The notes under the pieces: generated by a model
Databases searched by the model: none
What the model was told of the DNA's origin: nothing
The model's input: the letters and a program-made list of their open reading frames with translations, nothing else
Program-made: the position numbers and the translations under genes
Part shown: positions 41,256 to 50,458 of the stretch, piece by piece
Layout: each line of letters begins with the position of its first letter
Position numbering within the stretch: the stretch's first letter is position 1
NCBI GenBank assembly: GCA_051878795.1
Contig: JBJEKU010000010.1
Span: 31,301 to 95,300 of the forward strand
Reading direction: 5' to 3'
From: W1P20-047 sp051878795
Lineage (GTDB): Bacteria > Actinomycetota > Coriobacteriia > Coriobacteriales > Eggerthellaceae
Length of the DNA stretch: 64,000 nt

Positions 41256-43901
41256 ATGAGATACATGAGCACCGCGGAAATCCGCGAGAAGTACCTTCGC
41301 TACTTCGAAGAAAAGGGCTGCAAGCGCATGCCCTCCTCGTCTTTGATTCCCGACGACCCCAGCCTGCTGCTTACCAGCGCGGGCATGGTCCAGTTCAAGC
41401 CCTACTTCCTCCAGCAGAAGCACCTGGAATCGCCCTATATCGGTACCACGACCGTCCAGAAGTGCGTCCGCACCAACGACATCGATATCATCGGCACCGA
41501 TGGCCGCCATCTGAGCTTCTTCGAGATGCTGGGCAATTTCAGCTTCGGAGAGTACTTCAAGAAGGAGATGTGCGAGTGGGCGCTCGACTTCTCCGTGAAC
41601 GAGCTGGAGCTTCCCATGGACAGGCTCTACTTCACCGTCTTCGAGGACGATGACGAGACCATCGAGATCTGGAAGTCCTTGGGAGTGGATGAAAGCCACA
41701 TCACCCGTCTGGGCGAAGACGACAATTTCTGGCGCGCCGGCCCCACCGGTCCCTGCGGCCCTTGCTCAGAGCTGTACTTCGACCAGGGCGAGCGTGTGGG
41801 CTGCGGATCGCCCGATTGCGCCCCCGGTTGCGATTGCGACCGCTTCCTGGAGTACTGGAACTGCGTGTTCACCCAGTATGACGGCCAGGAAGACGGCACC
41901 TTGGCACCCCTGCCCAAGAAGAACATCGACACCGGCATGGGTCTGGAGCGCATCGCCGCGATCATGCAGGGCGTCCAGAGCAACTTCGATACCGATGTGC
42001 TGCATGGTCTCATCGAGGTGGGCGAGCGCTTGAGCGGCCGTAAGTACGGCGAGTGCGAGGCCGACGATATGGCCCTGCGCGTCATGGCGGACCATTCCCG
42101 TGCGGTGACCTTCATGATCGCCGACGGCATCCTGCCTTCCAACGAAGGCCGCGGATACGTCCTGCGCCGCCTGCTCCGCCGTGCCGTGATGAAGGGCCAG
42201 CTGCTGGGCATCGAGGGCGCATTCATGCGCAACTACGTCGACCAGATCATCGAAGTGATGGGCGAGGTCTATCCCGAGGCGGTGGAAAACCGCAACCTCA
42301 TCTGCAGCGTTGTGGAAAACGAAGAAGAGCGCTTTGGCGCAACCTTGTCCCAGGGCCGCGCATTCCTGGCGGAAACCCTGAGCGATCTTTCCGGCAAGGT
42401 GCTTTCCGGCAAGGTCGCCTTCACGCTGCATGACACCTACGGATTCCCCCTGGAGGTAACCCAGGAAATCTGCGCCGAGCAGGGCATCGAGGTCGATACG
42501 CAGGAGTTCGCCGAGTGCATGCAGCAGCAGCGCGAGCGCGCACGCGCTGCGACCAAGGGCGACGCCGAAGCCGCCTGGTCCACCTACGACGGCACCATGA
42601 CCGCCATCCTCGAGCAGGTCGGCGAGACCGATTTCTGCGGATATACCAAGAACCAGGCGGACTGCAAGGTGGTCGCGCTTGTGAAGGACGGGGCACGCGT
42701 CGACAGCCTGAAGGCGGGCGAGCATGGCGGTGTCATCCTGGAGAAGACCCCCTTCTACGCTGAAAAGGGCGGCCAGGTGGGCGACACCGGCATCATCTAC
42801 GCCCCGGAAATGCGTGCAGCCGTCACCGACACCCAGGAACCCGAAAAGGGCCTGGTCGTCCATTATGTGAATGTCGAGGAAGGGCAGATTACCGAAGGTT
42901 CCCAGGTCCGTGCCTCCATCGACTCCCTGCGTCGCGAACGTATCCGCCGCAACCACAGTGCGACCCACATCCTGCATTGGGCTCTGCGCGAAGTGCTGGG
43001 CGACCACGTCAAGCAGGCGGGCAGCCTGGTTGCGCCCGACCGCCTTCGTTTCGACTTCACCCATTTCGAGGGTGCTACCCGCGAGCAGCTTGCCGAGGTT
43101 GAGCGTTTGGCGAACCGCAAGATTATGGAAAACCATCGCGTGAATACCTACGAGACCAGCCTCGTTTCCGCACGAGAGGCGGGCGTCACCGGCCTGTTCG
43201 GCGAAAAGTACGGCGAATTCGTCCGCGTCGTCGACATGGAGGGCTTCAGCCAGGAACTGTGCGGCGGCACCCATGTTTCCGCGACCAGCGAAATCGGCCT
43301 GGTTAAGATCATCTCCGAAGGCAGCGTGGGATCCAACCTGCGCCGTATCGAGGCGGTCACCAGCTTCGATGCCCTCGACTACCTCAACCGCGTCGAGGCC
43401 GAGCTGCTGGAGGCATCCGCAATCCTACGCGTGCCTCCCTTCGATGTCAGCGAGCGTTCTGCCGCCAACGTCAAGTCCATCAAGGAAATGACCCATCAGC
43501 TCAAGCGCGGCATGAGCACCATCGCAGACGATGGCATCACGAAGCTCCTCGACCTCGCTGTCGAGGCCAAGGGCGCATATCCTGTCATCATTGCCCAGCA
43601 TGTCAAGCCCACCGATGCAGGCTCCCTGCGCAACGCATGGGACGTTCTGCGCGGCCGTATGGCAAAACCCGGCGCAGTCGTTCTGGCTGCCGTCAGCGAA
43701 AAGGATGGCAACCCCTTGCTGCTTGCCGCAGGCACCCAGGAAGCCGTCGATGCGGGCTTCAACGCCGGAGTTGTCATCAAGGCCATCTCCGGCAATATCA
43801 AGGGCGGCGGTGGCGGAAAGCCCACCATGGCGCAGGCCGGCGGCAAGGATGCATCCGGTTTGGAAGCTGCACTGGACGCGGCACGAGAGATGCTGCTCTA
43901 A
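41256..43901 (+). CDS. alaS: Alanyl-tRNA synthetase
   Basis: 881 residues from ATG 41256; AGGAAAG lies seven bases upstream of this ATG but only one base from the ATG at 41250. Class II catalytic core (FFEEKGCKRMPSSSLIPDDP, FFEMLGNFSFGEYFK), editing domain with NHSATHILHWAL (HxxxH) and CGGTHVSATSEIG (C...H zinc site), and a C-terminal DHHA1 domain ending GGGGGKPTMAQAGG. It charges tRNA-Ala, including the tRNA-Ala(CGC) at 32432, and clears mischarged Ser or Gly. Followed after 8 bp by ruvX, a common neighbour. Confidence 0.97.
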   Translation: MRYMSTAEIREKYLRYFEEKGCKRMPSSSLIPDDPSLLLTSAGMVQFKPYFLQQKHLESPYIGTTTVQKCVRTNDIDIIGTDGRHLSFFEMLGNFSFGEYFKKEMCEWALDFSVNELELPMDRLYFTVFEDDDETIEIWKSLGVDESHITRLGEDDNFWRAGPTGPCGPCSELYFDQGERVGCGSPDCAPGCDCDRFLEYWNCVFTQYDGQEDGTLAPLPKKNIDTGMGLERIAAIMQGVQSNFDTDVLHGLIEVGERLSGRKYGECEADDMALRVMADHSRAVTFMIADGILPSNEGRGYVLRRLLRRAVMKGQLLGIEGAFMRNYVDQIIEVMGEVYPEAVENRNLICSVVENEEERFGATLSQGRAFLAETLSDLSGKVLSGKVAFTLHDTYGFPLEVTQEICAEQGIEVDTQEFAECMQQQRERARAATKGDAEAAWSTYDGTMTAILEQVGETDFCGYTKNQADCKVVALVKDGARVDSLKAGEHGGVILEKTPFYAEKGGQVGDTGIIYAPEMRAAVTDTQEPEKGLVVHYVNVEEGQITEGSQVRASIDSLRRERIRRNHSATHILHWALREVLGDHVKQAGSLVAPDRLRFDFTHFEGATREQLAEVERLANRKIMENHRVNTYETSLVSAREAGVTGLFGEKYGEFVRVVDMEGFSQELCGGTHVSATSEIGLVKIISEGSVGSNLRRIEAVTSFDALDYLNRVEAELLEASAILRVPPFDVSERSAANVKSIKEMTHQLKRGMSTIADDGITKLLDLAVEAKGAYPVIIAQHVKPTDAGSLRNAWDVLRGRMAKPGAVVLAAVSEKDGNPLLLAAGTQEAVDAGFNAGVVIKAISGNIKGGGGGKPTMAQAGGKDASGLEAALDAAREMLL

Positions 43902-43909
43902 GGGTCCTT

Positions 43910-44338
43910 ATGCGAGTAATGGCCCTCGATATCGGAAAGGTGCGCTGCGGGATCGCCATCAGCGATCCCGCGGAACGCATCGCCACTCCGATTTGCGTTC
44001 TTCCCACGTGCGAGGTCGAGCAGAATGCGCCGTCGTTTCGGCGCTTGCTCGAAGACTGGGAGCCCGAGATGATCCTTTCCGGGCTTCCCTATACCCTCGC
44101 CGGGGAAGAAGGCCCCCAAGCGGAGTCGATCCGTGCCGTTGCGGGCACGATTGCGAAGCGCGCAGGGCTCCCACTCGAGTTCACCGATGAGCGGTTGAGC
44201 TCGTCGGAAGCCAAGCGCAGCCTCCGCGAGAAGGGTTTCAGCGAAAAGGAGATGCGCGGGAAGGTCGACATGATCGCCGCGAGCCTGTTTCTGCAGTCGT
44301 GGCTCGACTCCCGAGCGAATTCTGCCCCCTCACGATAG
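43910..44338 (+). CDS. ruvX: Holliday junction resolvase-like RuvX (YqgF)
   Basis: 142 residues. RNase H-fold motifs: MALDIGKVRCGIAISDP (first Asp), LSGLPYTLAGEEGPQA, FTDERLSSSEAKRSL and KVDMIAASLFLQSWLD. This matches the YqgF/RuvX family, which takes part in 16S rRNA 5'-end maturation and was first proposed as a Holliday junction resolvase. Eight bases after alaS and before mltG. Confidence 0.94.
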   Translation: MRVMALDIGKVRCGIAISDPAERIATPICVLPTCEVEQNAPSFRRLLEDWEPEMILSGLPYTLAGEEGPQAESIRAVAGTIAKRAGLPLEFTDERLSSSEAKRSLREKGFSEKEMRGKVDMIAASLFLQSWLDSRANSAPSR

Positions 44339-44346
44339 GAGCATAC

Positions 44347-45513
44347 ATGGCACGTCATGTCGAACGGGATGGACGCAGGGGATCCCATGCGGGGCATTCC
44401 CCTAAGCGCTCATCCCGTGCAGCAGGCGCAGGCCGCGGCGCCCATTTCGGGGCTGCGGCAGTCTCTTCGTCCTCGCGTCGTCCCGCTTCGGGCGGTGGAA
44501 AGGGCAAGGGCCCGCTTGTGTTCGGCGTAATCATTGCCGTATTGGTTGTGATAGCGGCGGTGTTCTGCATCAACCGCTTCGTTTTGGATGATTCCGCATC
44601 ATCCCAGCAGAAGTTGGAGAACGAAGGAGCGATGCTGACCGTCTCCATCCCAGAAGGATCTTCCACGAACGATATCGCGAACCTGCTCGAGGACAGCGGC
44701 CTTGTCGCTGATTCAAGGCAGTTCGTCAAGTACGTGAAGAAGGCGGGCTCGGAGGCGTCCTTGAAGCCCGGAACCTATCGCATCATCTGCGGTACGAGTA
44801 TCGAGGAAATGGTCCAGATGTTCGAAATAGGACCCGAAGTCGCGACTGTGGGCATCCCGGAAGGCAGCACCATCGCGAAGACCGCGCAGGCGGTGGAAGA
44901 ATCCTCGAATGGCCGGATCAAGGCAGAGGACTTCCAGAAGCTCGCGAACAACGCGAAGGCCTATGAGTCCGATTATCCCTTCCTGAAGGACGCCGCGTCG
45001 GGCACTTTGGAGGGCTTCCTCTTCCCGAAAACCTATGAGATCGCCGATTCTGCCACTGCGGACTCCATGATCCGCATGATGCTCGATCAGTACCAGCTGG
45101 AAACCGAATCCCTCGACTTCTCCTATCCCCAGAAGGCGGGACTGAGCGAATACGAGACCGTGGTCCTGGCCTCCATCATCGAGCGCGAGGCTGCTGCCGA
45201 AAACAGGGCGACGGTCGCATCGGTGTTCTACAACCGCCTGGACGAGGGGATGAGGTTGCAAAGCGATGCTACGGTTGCCTACTTGATCGACGGAGACCCC
45301 AAACCCGAGGATCTGGAAATCGACAGCCCCTACAACACCTATCTGGTGGACGGCTTGCCTTTGGGCCCTATCTGTTCCCCCAGCCTGGAAAGCCTGAAGG
45401 CCGCCTGCGATCCGGAGAAGACCGAATACCTGTACTTCTACTTCACGGCCGACGGCAAGTACTCGTTCAGCGAAACCTATGATGAGCATCAGGATGCCAT
45501 CGCCGAAGACTAA
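44347..45513 (+). CDS. mltG: Endolytic transglycosylase MltG
   Basis: 388 residues from ATG 44347, AGGAG upstream. A basic Ser/Gly-rich cytoplasmic segment (about 1-55) is followed by one transmembrane helix (about 57-80) and a LysM-like region. The YceG/MltG catalytic domain carries LASIIEREAA (catalytic Glu), LQSDATVAYLI and IDSPYNTYLVDGLPLGPI. It cleaves nascent glycan strands inside the membrane to set their length. Next to ruvX and yqeG in one probable operon. Confidence 0.94.
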   Translation: MARHVERDGRRGSHAGHSPKRSSRAAGAGRGAHFGAAAVSSSSRRPASGGGKGKGPLVFGVIIAVLVVIAAVFCINRFVLDDSASSQQKLENEGAMLTVSIPEGSSTNDIANLLEDSGLVADSRQFVKYVKKAGSEASLKPGTYRIICGTSIEEMVQMFEIGPEVATVGIPEGSTIAKTAQAVEESSNGRIKAEDFQKLANNAKAYESDYPFLKDAASGTLEGFLFPKTYEIADSATADSMIRMMLDQYQLETESLDFSYPQKAGLSEYETVVLASIIEREAAAENRATVASVFYNRLDEGMRLQSDATVAYLIDGDPKPEDLEIDSPYNTYLVDGLPLGPICSPSLESLKAACDPEKTEYLYFYFTADGKYSFSETYDEHQDAIAED

Positions 45514-45523
45514 GGGGAAACGG

Positions 45524-46036
45524 ATGGCATTTCTCAAACCCGATCGCTTCTTTTCGGGGATAACCAGCATCGATATCAAGGCTGACCTGCTCGATTGCGG
45601 TTTGACCTGCGCCCTGCTCGATATGGACAACACCATCGTTTCCAGGGAAACGCATGATGTGCCCCAGGATGTGCGCGAATGGCTCGAGGCGGCCAAGCGG
45701 GCGGGGGTATCGCTTTGCCTGTTGTCCAACAATTGGCATACCACCCCGTTCGAATGGTCGAAGAAGCTCGATATTCCCGTCGTCGCAAAGGCATGCAAGC
45801 CGCTTCCCCATGGGTACATCGCGGCACGGGACATCATAGGCGGGCGCAGTCGCAATACGGTGGCGATCGGCGATCAGCTGGGCACCGATGTGCTGGGCGC
45901 CCACATGCTGGGCATGGCTGCGTATCTGGTCGAGCCCTTGGCTGAGACGGACCTGCGGCACACCCTTGCCCTGCGCCGCGTGGAACGTCTCATCCTGGGC
46001 GAAATGAAGCCTGAAAGCGGATCGGCAAGCCTGTGA
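45524..46036 (+). CDS. YqeG family HAD phosphatase
   Basis: 170 residues from ATG 45524, GGGGAAA upstream, ten bases after mltG. HAD motifs: LLDMDNTIVSRE (nucleophile Asp), LLSNN (motif II), KPLPHGY and AIGDQLGTDVLGAHMLGM. This is the YqeG/HAD-IIIA type, which in other bacteria is linked to phosphatidylglycerophosphate phosphatase activity. Often found before aroE or aroC in this group, as here. Confidence 0.9.
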   Translation: MAFLKPDRFFSGITSIDIKADLLDCGLTCALLDMDNTIVSRETHDVPQDVREWLEAAKRAGVSLCLLSNNWHTTPFEWSKKLDIPVVAKACKPLPHGYIAARDIIGGRSRNTVAIGDQLGTDVLGAHMLGMAAYLVEPLAETDLRHTLALRRVERLILGEMKPESGSASL

Positions 46037-46060
46037 GCCTCATGCTTTAGCACGCGGGAG

Positions 46061-46069
46061 TGGTAGAAT
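46061..46069 (+). promoter_or_regulatory. Extended -10 promoter of aroC
   Basis: TGGTAGAAT, a TGnTAnnnT pattern about 48 bases before the aroC start. Confidence 0.45.
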
Positions 46070-46117
46070 CCTGTCCTTGCAAGCCAATATAAGGAAAGAA
46101 TCGAAAAAGGATAGCGA

Positions 46118-47290
46118 ATGAAGTTCATCACAGCAGGCGAAAGCCATGGCCCCTGCCTTACCGCTGTCGTCAGCGATGTGCCCGCTGGCTTGAGGATTTC
46201 CGAGCGCCAGCTGAATACCGACTTGGAGCGTCGCCAGCAAGGATACGGCCGTGGTGGACGCCAGAGGATAGAGGCCGACCGTGCCACGGTGCTATCGGGA
46301 ATCCGATTCGGAAAGACGCTTGGAACCCCCATCGCCTTGCAGGTGGCCAATAGGGATTGGAAGAACTGGACGGACCGCATGTCCGTGTTCGGCCAAGAGC
46401 CGGAAGACCTGAAGAAAGAGGTCACGCCCCGTCCGGGCCATGCCGATCTGGTGGGCGTGCTGAAGAACGATACCGATGACTGCCGTAATATCCTCGAACG
46501 CTCAAGTGCGAGGGAAACCGCCGCCAGGGTGGCAGCGGGTGGAATAGCCAAGGAGTTCCTGGCAGAGCTGGGCGTCGAGGTGTTCAGCTACGTTACGGGG
46601 ATCGGACCGGTGTCCATGGTCGAGGACGACCCCATGGGGTCGGCGCCGTATTATGCCCCCTTGGACATCGAGACTTCCGAGTTGCGCTGCCCCGATCGCC
46701 AGACCACCGAGGATATGAAACGCGAAATCGATGCCGCTCGCGTGAAGGGCGAGAGCCTGGGCGGTACCTTCCGCGTCGTCGTGAAGGGTCTCGTTCCCGG
46801 TTTGGGCGATTTCTGCTCGGGGCCCGAAAGGCTGACGAGCAAGTTGGGCGCTGCGGTATTCAGCATCCCTGCAATCAAGGGGGTTGAATTCGGTTTGGGC
46901 TTCGAGGCTGCAAGGCGGGAAGGCTCGAGCGTCCACGATCCCATCACCCGCAACGACAGGGATGGTTACACGCGCGAGGGCAATAACGCCGGCGGCCTTG
47001 AAGGCGGCATGACTACAGGGCAGGCGCTCATCATCACCGCTGCGATGAAGCCCATCCCCACGCTCATGACCCCTCTGCGTACCGTCAATATCGACACGCT
47101 CGACGTGGAGGAGGCGTCGAAGGAGCGTTCGGACACCTGCGCGGTTCCTGCTGCGGGCGTCGTTGCCGAGGCGGAGGTCGCCCTTGTGCTGGCGGATGCC
47201 TACATGGACAAGTTCGGACGCGACAACATGACCGACATCAAGGCGAATCTGAGGCAGTACGTCTCACGAATCAAAACCCAGTCCCGATAG
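46118..47290 (+). CDS. aroC: Chorismate synthase
   Basis: 390 residues. Motifs: ITAGESHGPCLTAV at the N-terminus, GYGRGGRQRIEADR, HADLVGVLKN, ERSSARETAARVAAG, then GGMTTGQALIITAAMKPIPT and DPITRNDRDGYTREGNNAGG. It performs the last shikimate-pathway step, 5-enolpyruvylshikimate-3-phosphate to chorismate, with reduced FMN. Followed by a terminator and then aroB; no shikimate kinase gene lies between them. Confidence 0.97.
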   Translation: MKFITAGESHGPCLTAVVSDVPAGLRISERQLNTDLERRQQGYGRGGRQRIEADRATVLSGIRFGKTLGTPIALQVANRDWKNWTDRMSVFGQEPEDLKKEVTPRPGHADLVGVLKNDTDDCRNILERSSARETAARVAAGGIAKEFLAELGVEVFSYVTGIGPVSMVEDDPMGSAPYYAPLDIETSELRCPDRQTTEDMKREIDAARVKGESLGGTFRVVVKGLVPGLGDFCSGPERLTSKLGAAVFSIPAIKGVEFGLGFEAARREGSSVHDPITRNDRDGYTREGNNAGGLEGGMTTGQALIITAAMKPIPTLMTPLRTVNIDTLDVEEASKERSDTCAVPAAGVVAEAEVALVLADAYMDKFGRDNMTDIKANLRQYVSRIKTQSR

Positions 47291-47298
47291 TATCTACG

Positions 47299-47326
47299 GC
47301 GGCTCTTCGCAAGGGCCGCTGTTTTT
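47299..47326 (+). terminator. Rho-independent terminator of aroC
   Basis: GCGGC pairs with GCCGC with an inner CTT-CGC-AAG, followed by TGTTTTTT. Confidence 0.75.
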
Positions 47327-47460
47327 TCAGGAGTTTGCCATCCCGCAGGCGGCGAGCCGATCCCAGACGGTTGCCGGGTGGGGCGATCGAGCCCCTCGCC
47401 GCGCTTTCCGCCCAGGTTCGCAAAAGGCTGCTTGTCCGGGTATCGATAGGAGGAAGCACA

Positions 47461-48573
47461 GTGTCAAGCACGAGAGTAGTCGTGAACCTTCCCAATAAGC
47501 CTTCGTACGACGTGCGTATTGCTCCAGGGCAGTACGCAGATTTGGGGGATCGGGTGAGGGCGCTTCTTCCCAAGGCGTCCCGTGCGGCCATTATCACCGA
47601 CAGCAACGTCAATCCGCTCTATGGAGAGGCGGTGAGGGAATCCTTCGAGCGCGCTGGCTTCGACCCCTTCATCTTCGAATTCCCTGCTGGTGAGGCGAGC
47701 AAGAACTCCCAGAGCCTGATGCGGATTTGGAGCGCCTTGGCGGGGCAGAAGATCGACCGTGACGGCGTGGTCGTGGCTTTGGGTGGTGGCGTCACCGGGG
47801 ACATGGCGGGCTTTGCCGCAGCTACCTTCCTCCGCGGTATCGCTTACGTGCAGGTCCCCACCACCTTGCTTGCCATGGTCGATTCTTCCGTAGGTGGAAA
47901 GACCGCCATCGATTTGGACGAAGGGAAGAATCTGGTCGGCGCCTTCAAGCAACCTGCCTATGTTGCGGCCGATACTGCTTCGCTTGCAACCTTGAATGAT
48001 CGCGAGTGGGCATGCGGCTGCGGCGAGATAGCGAAGTCGGCGCTCATCGATTCACCCGACTTCTTCGAGTGGCTTTCCCAGAACGCCAGCCTGCTGGCGA
48101 GCCGCGATGAGGAGACCGTACGGGAGGCGATTACACGCTGCGTGGTCTTCAAGGCGAATGTAGTCGCCGAAGACGAGGAAGAACGGGCAGGGGTGAGGGA
48201 GTGCCTGAACTACGGGCATACCTTGGGCCATGCCATCGAGAAGCTTTCGGGTTTCGGGGTCTATTCTCATGGTCATGCCGTGGCAGAGGGTATGAGATTC
48301 GCCGCCCGACTGGGTGTGGCGCTCGAAGGGGCGTCTTTGGACATGGTGAGGGCGCAGGATGCGCTGCTCGATGCCTTGAACCTGCCCGCAATCGACTTTT
48401 CCGCCGATGCCGATACCGTGATCGACGCCATGCTCTCGGACAAGAAGACGCGGGGCGGAAGGATCCGCTTCGTCATCCCCCAGGCTCCCGGCAGCTGGGT
48501 CGTGCGCGAAGTGGGCGCCGATGTGCTCCGCGAGCATTTGGGAGCCTGGGCGCGTTCGAAGGGGGCGTGCTAG
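47461..48573 (+). CDS. aroB: 3-dehydroquinate synthase
   Basis: 370 residues from GTG 47461, GGAGG eight bases upstream. Dehydroquinate-synthase motifs: GGGVTGDMAGFAAATFLRGI, QVPTTLLAMVDSSVGGKTA, LNYGHTLGHAIEKLSGF and SHGHAVAEGM hold NAD-binding and zinc-binding residues. It converts DAHP to 3-dehydroquinate, the second step of the shikimate pathway. The adjacent gene pepP starts two bases after the stop. Confidence 0.97.
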   Translation: MSSTRVVVNLPNKPSYDVRIAPGQYADLGDRVRALLPKASRAAIITDSNVNPLYGEAVRESFERAGFDPFIFEFPAGEASKNSQSLMRIWSALAGQKIDRDGVVVALGGGVTGDMAGFAAATFLRGIAYVQVPTTLLAMVDSSVGGKTAIDLDEGKNLVGAFKQPAYVAADTASLATLNDREWACGCGEIAKSALIDSPDFFEWLSQNASLLASRDEETVREAITRCVVFKANVVAEDEEERAGVRECLNYGHTLGHAIEKLSGFGVYSHGHAVAEGMRFAARLGVALEGASLDMVRAQDALLDALNLPAIDFSADADTVIDAMLSDKKTRGGRIRFVIPQAPGSWVVREVGADVLREHLGAWARSKGAC

Positions 48574-48574
48574 C

Positions 48575-49705
48575 ATGGCGGCCGTTTCGCAAGCTGCAAG
48601 CCAGGGCCGTATCGAGCGGCTGAGGGTCGAGATGGTGCGGAGGGGCCTGGATGCCATGTTCGTCCGAGACATTTCCAATATCGCCTGGTTGAGCGCGTTC
48701 GAAGGGGTCTTCGATAGCGAATCCGCTCATGCGGCATTCGTGGATCCCCAGCGCTGCCTACTCCATACCGATTCACGCTACATCGCGGCGTTCGAGCGAT
48801 GCGCCCAAGGAGGACCCTGGGATGCGAACGGGGAGAGTATATCCCATGCGAAATGGCTTGCCTCCCTGCTTTGCACTGATGAACGACTGGGTATCGAAGA
48901 TGGCATCTCGCTTGCGGAATTCCGGGCGATCGAGCGTGCTTTGGGAGAAAAGGGGCTTACCGGACGGGATCGCCCGGTGGATATCGAGGAGACGAGCGAC
49001 CTTGTCTTGGGCTTGAGAAGCGTGAAGGACGCGTACGAGCTCGAGTGCATGAAGGCGGCCCAAGCGGTGACCGATGCGGCATTCGACCACATCTGCGGCT
49101 TCATGAAGCCGGGAATGACGGAGCGCGAGGTCCAGGTCGAGCTCGAGGACTTCATGCTGCGCAACGGTGCCGACGGCCTGGCGTTCTCGTCTATCGTGGC
49201 ATGCGGGGCAAACGGTGCGAGCCCGCATGCGATTCCGGGTGATACCCGCTTGGAGGCAGGGAAGTGCGTCGTGATGGATTTCGGCGCGCGGGCACGGGGG
49301 TATTGCTCCGATATGACCCGTATGGTGTTCATCGGCAAGCCCGATGCCAGGATGGCACAGGCGTATCGGGTCCTGCGCGAGGCGAACGAGCAGGTCGAGG
49401 CGATGCTGGCTCCAGGGGTTCCCGGGGCGGTGGCGCAGAGGCTTGCCGAAGATATCCTGGCTGAAGGGGGGTTTGCAGGGAAGATGGGCCATGCCTTGGG
49501 CCATGGCGTGGGTTTGGATATCCACGAATCGCCCGTACTGGCTCATCGCAACAATGCGCCGCTTCAATGCGGCAATGTGGTAACCGTGGAACCTGGTATC
49601 TATATCGAGGGCGAATTCGGCATGAGATTGGAAGACTTCGGTGTAATCACCGAGAAGGGCTTCGAAGTTTTCACCCAATCGCCCCATGATATGGTTATAA
49701 TCTAG
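48575..49705 (+). CDS. M24B Xaa-Pro aminopeptidase-type peptidase
   Basis: 376 residues from ATG 48575. Creatinase-type N-terminal domain (about 1-130) and a pita-bread domain with all five metal ligands: Asp in VMDFGA, Asp in CSDMTRMVF, His in MGHALGHGVG, Glu in TVEPGIY and Glu in MRLEDFGV. It would remove N-terminal residues next to proline. The order aroB, pepP, efp is widespread in Gram-positives. Confidence 0.93.
   Translation: MAAVSQAASQGRIERLRVEMVRRGLDAMFVRDISNIAWLSAFEGVFDSESAHAAFVDPQRCLLHTDSRYIAAFERCAQGGPWDANGESISHAKWLASLLCTDERLGIEDGISLAEFRAIERALGEKGLTGRDRPVDIEETSDLVLGLRSVKDAYELECMKAAQAVTDAAFDHICGFMKPGMTEREVQVELEDFMLRNGADGLAFSSIVACGANGASPHAIPGDTRLEAGKCVVMDFGARARGYCSDMTRMVFIGKPDARMAQAYRVLREANEQVEAMLAPGVPGAVAQRLAEDILAEGGFAGKMGHALGHGVGLDIHESPVLAHRNNAPLQCGNVVTVEPGIYIEGEFGMRLEDFGVITEKGFEVFTQSPHDMVII
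49696..49701 (+). promoter_or_regulatory. -10 box of efp
   Basis: A perfect TATAAT overlapping the last codons of the peptidase gene, 33 bases before efp. It suggests efp can be made independently. Confidence 0.5.
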
Positions 49706-49734
49706 CGCTGGATTGATTATCTAGGGAGGAAAAT

Positions 49735-50295
49735 ATGGCAATCTCTACCGCCGACTTCAAGAACGGCATGTGCATCGAGCATAAGAACAAGCTCTGGACC
49801 ATCGTGGAATTCCAGCACGTAAAGCCCGGTAAGGGCGGTGCTTTCGTCCGTACCAAGCTGCGTGACATCCGCACCCAGCGCATCCTGGATGAAACCTTCA
49901 ACGCCGGTACCAAGTTCGAGTCTGTTCGCCTGGAAACCCGCAAGATGCAGTACCTGTACAACGACGGTGCAGACTACTACTTCATGGACAACAACACCTT
50001 TGAGCAGGAAGGCATTCCCGTAGAGGTCATCGGCGACAACGCCAAGTGGCTCAAGGAAAACGACGAGGCGACCCTGCTGTATGCCGGTGACGAGCTGATC
50101 AGCATCGAGCCCCAGATGTTCGTAGAACTGGAAGTTTCCGAAACCGATCCCGGCTTCAAGGGCGACACCGTTCAGGGCGGTACCAAGCCCGCAACCCTGG
50201 AAACCGGTGCAGTCGTCCAGGTTCCCATGTACATCGAGGTCGGCGAAGTCGTTCAGGTCGACACCCGCGACGGCCGTTTCGTGAAGAGGGTCTAA
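49735..50295 (+). CDS. efp: Elongation factor P
   Basis: 186 residues, the standard length. KOW-like N-terminal domain with HVKPGKGGAFVRTKL, where Lys33 is the tip residue that other bacteria modify, and two OB domains ending VQVDTRDGRFVKRV. It rescues ribosomes stalled at polyproline. No EpmA/YmfI-type modification gene is visible in this window. Confidence 0.97.
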   Translation: MAISTADFKNGMCIEHKNKLWTIVEFQHVKPGKGGAFVRTKLRDIRTQRILDETFNAGTKFESVRLETRKMQYLYNDGADYYFMDNNTFEQEGIPVEVIGDNAKWLKENDEATLLYAGDELISIEPQMFVELEVSETDPGFKGDTVQGGTKPATLETGAVVQVPMYIEVGEVVQVDTRDGRFVKRV

Positions 50296-50330
50296 TCGAC
50301 CTTCCGATCGATAGCATACGATGCTTCTGA

Positions 50331-50362
50331 AACGCCCGGGATATCCATCCTGGGCGTTTTCG
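50331..50362 (+). terminator. Rho-independent terminator of efp
   Basis: AACGCCCGGGA pairs with TCCTGGGCGTT (one wobble) and is followed by TTTC. Confidence 0.8.
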
Positions 50363-50388
50363 TGTATCCGGCATCTCCGGGCAAAGCA

Positions 50389-50414
50389 AAGGCGCTCGGA
50401 TTGCCGAGCGCCTT
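50389..50414 (-). terminator. Rho-independent terminator of sstT
   Basis: AAGGCGCTCGG pairs with CCGAGCGCCTT around a four-base loop; on the minus strand it runs into TTTGCTTTG. Confidence 0.7.
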
Positions 50415-50458
50415 AGATTGTCGCAAAGGAGTGAAAGATACCCTTTCGATGCGTTTGC

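Noticed and set aside
47291..47460. Search for a shikimate kinase gene between aroC and aroB
   Set aside because: Only 170 bp with a terminator; no kinase motif in any frame.
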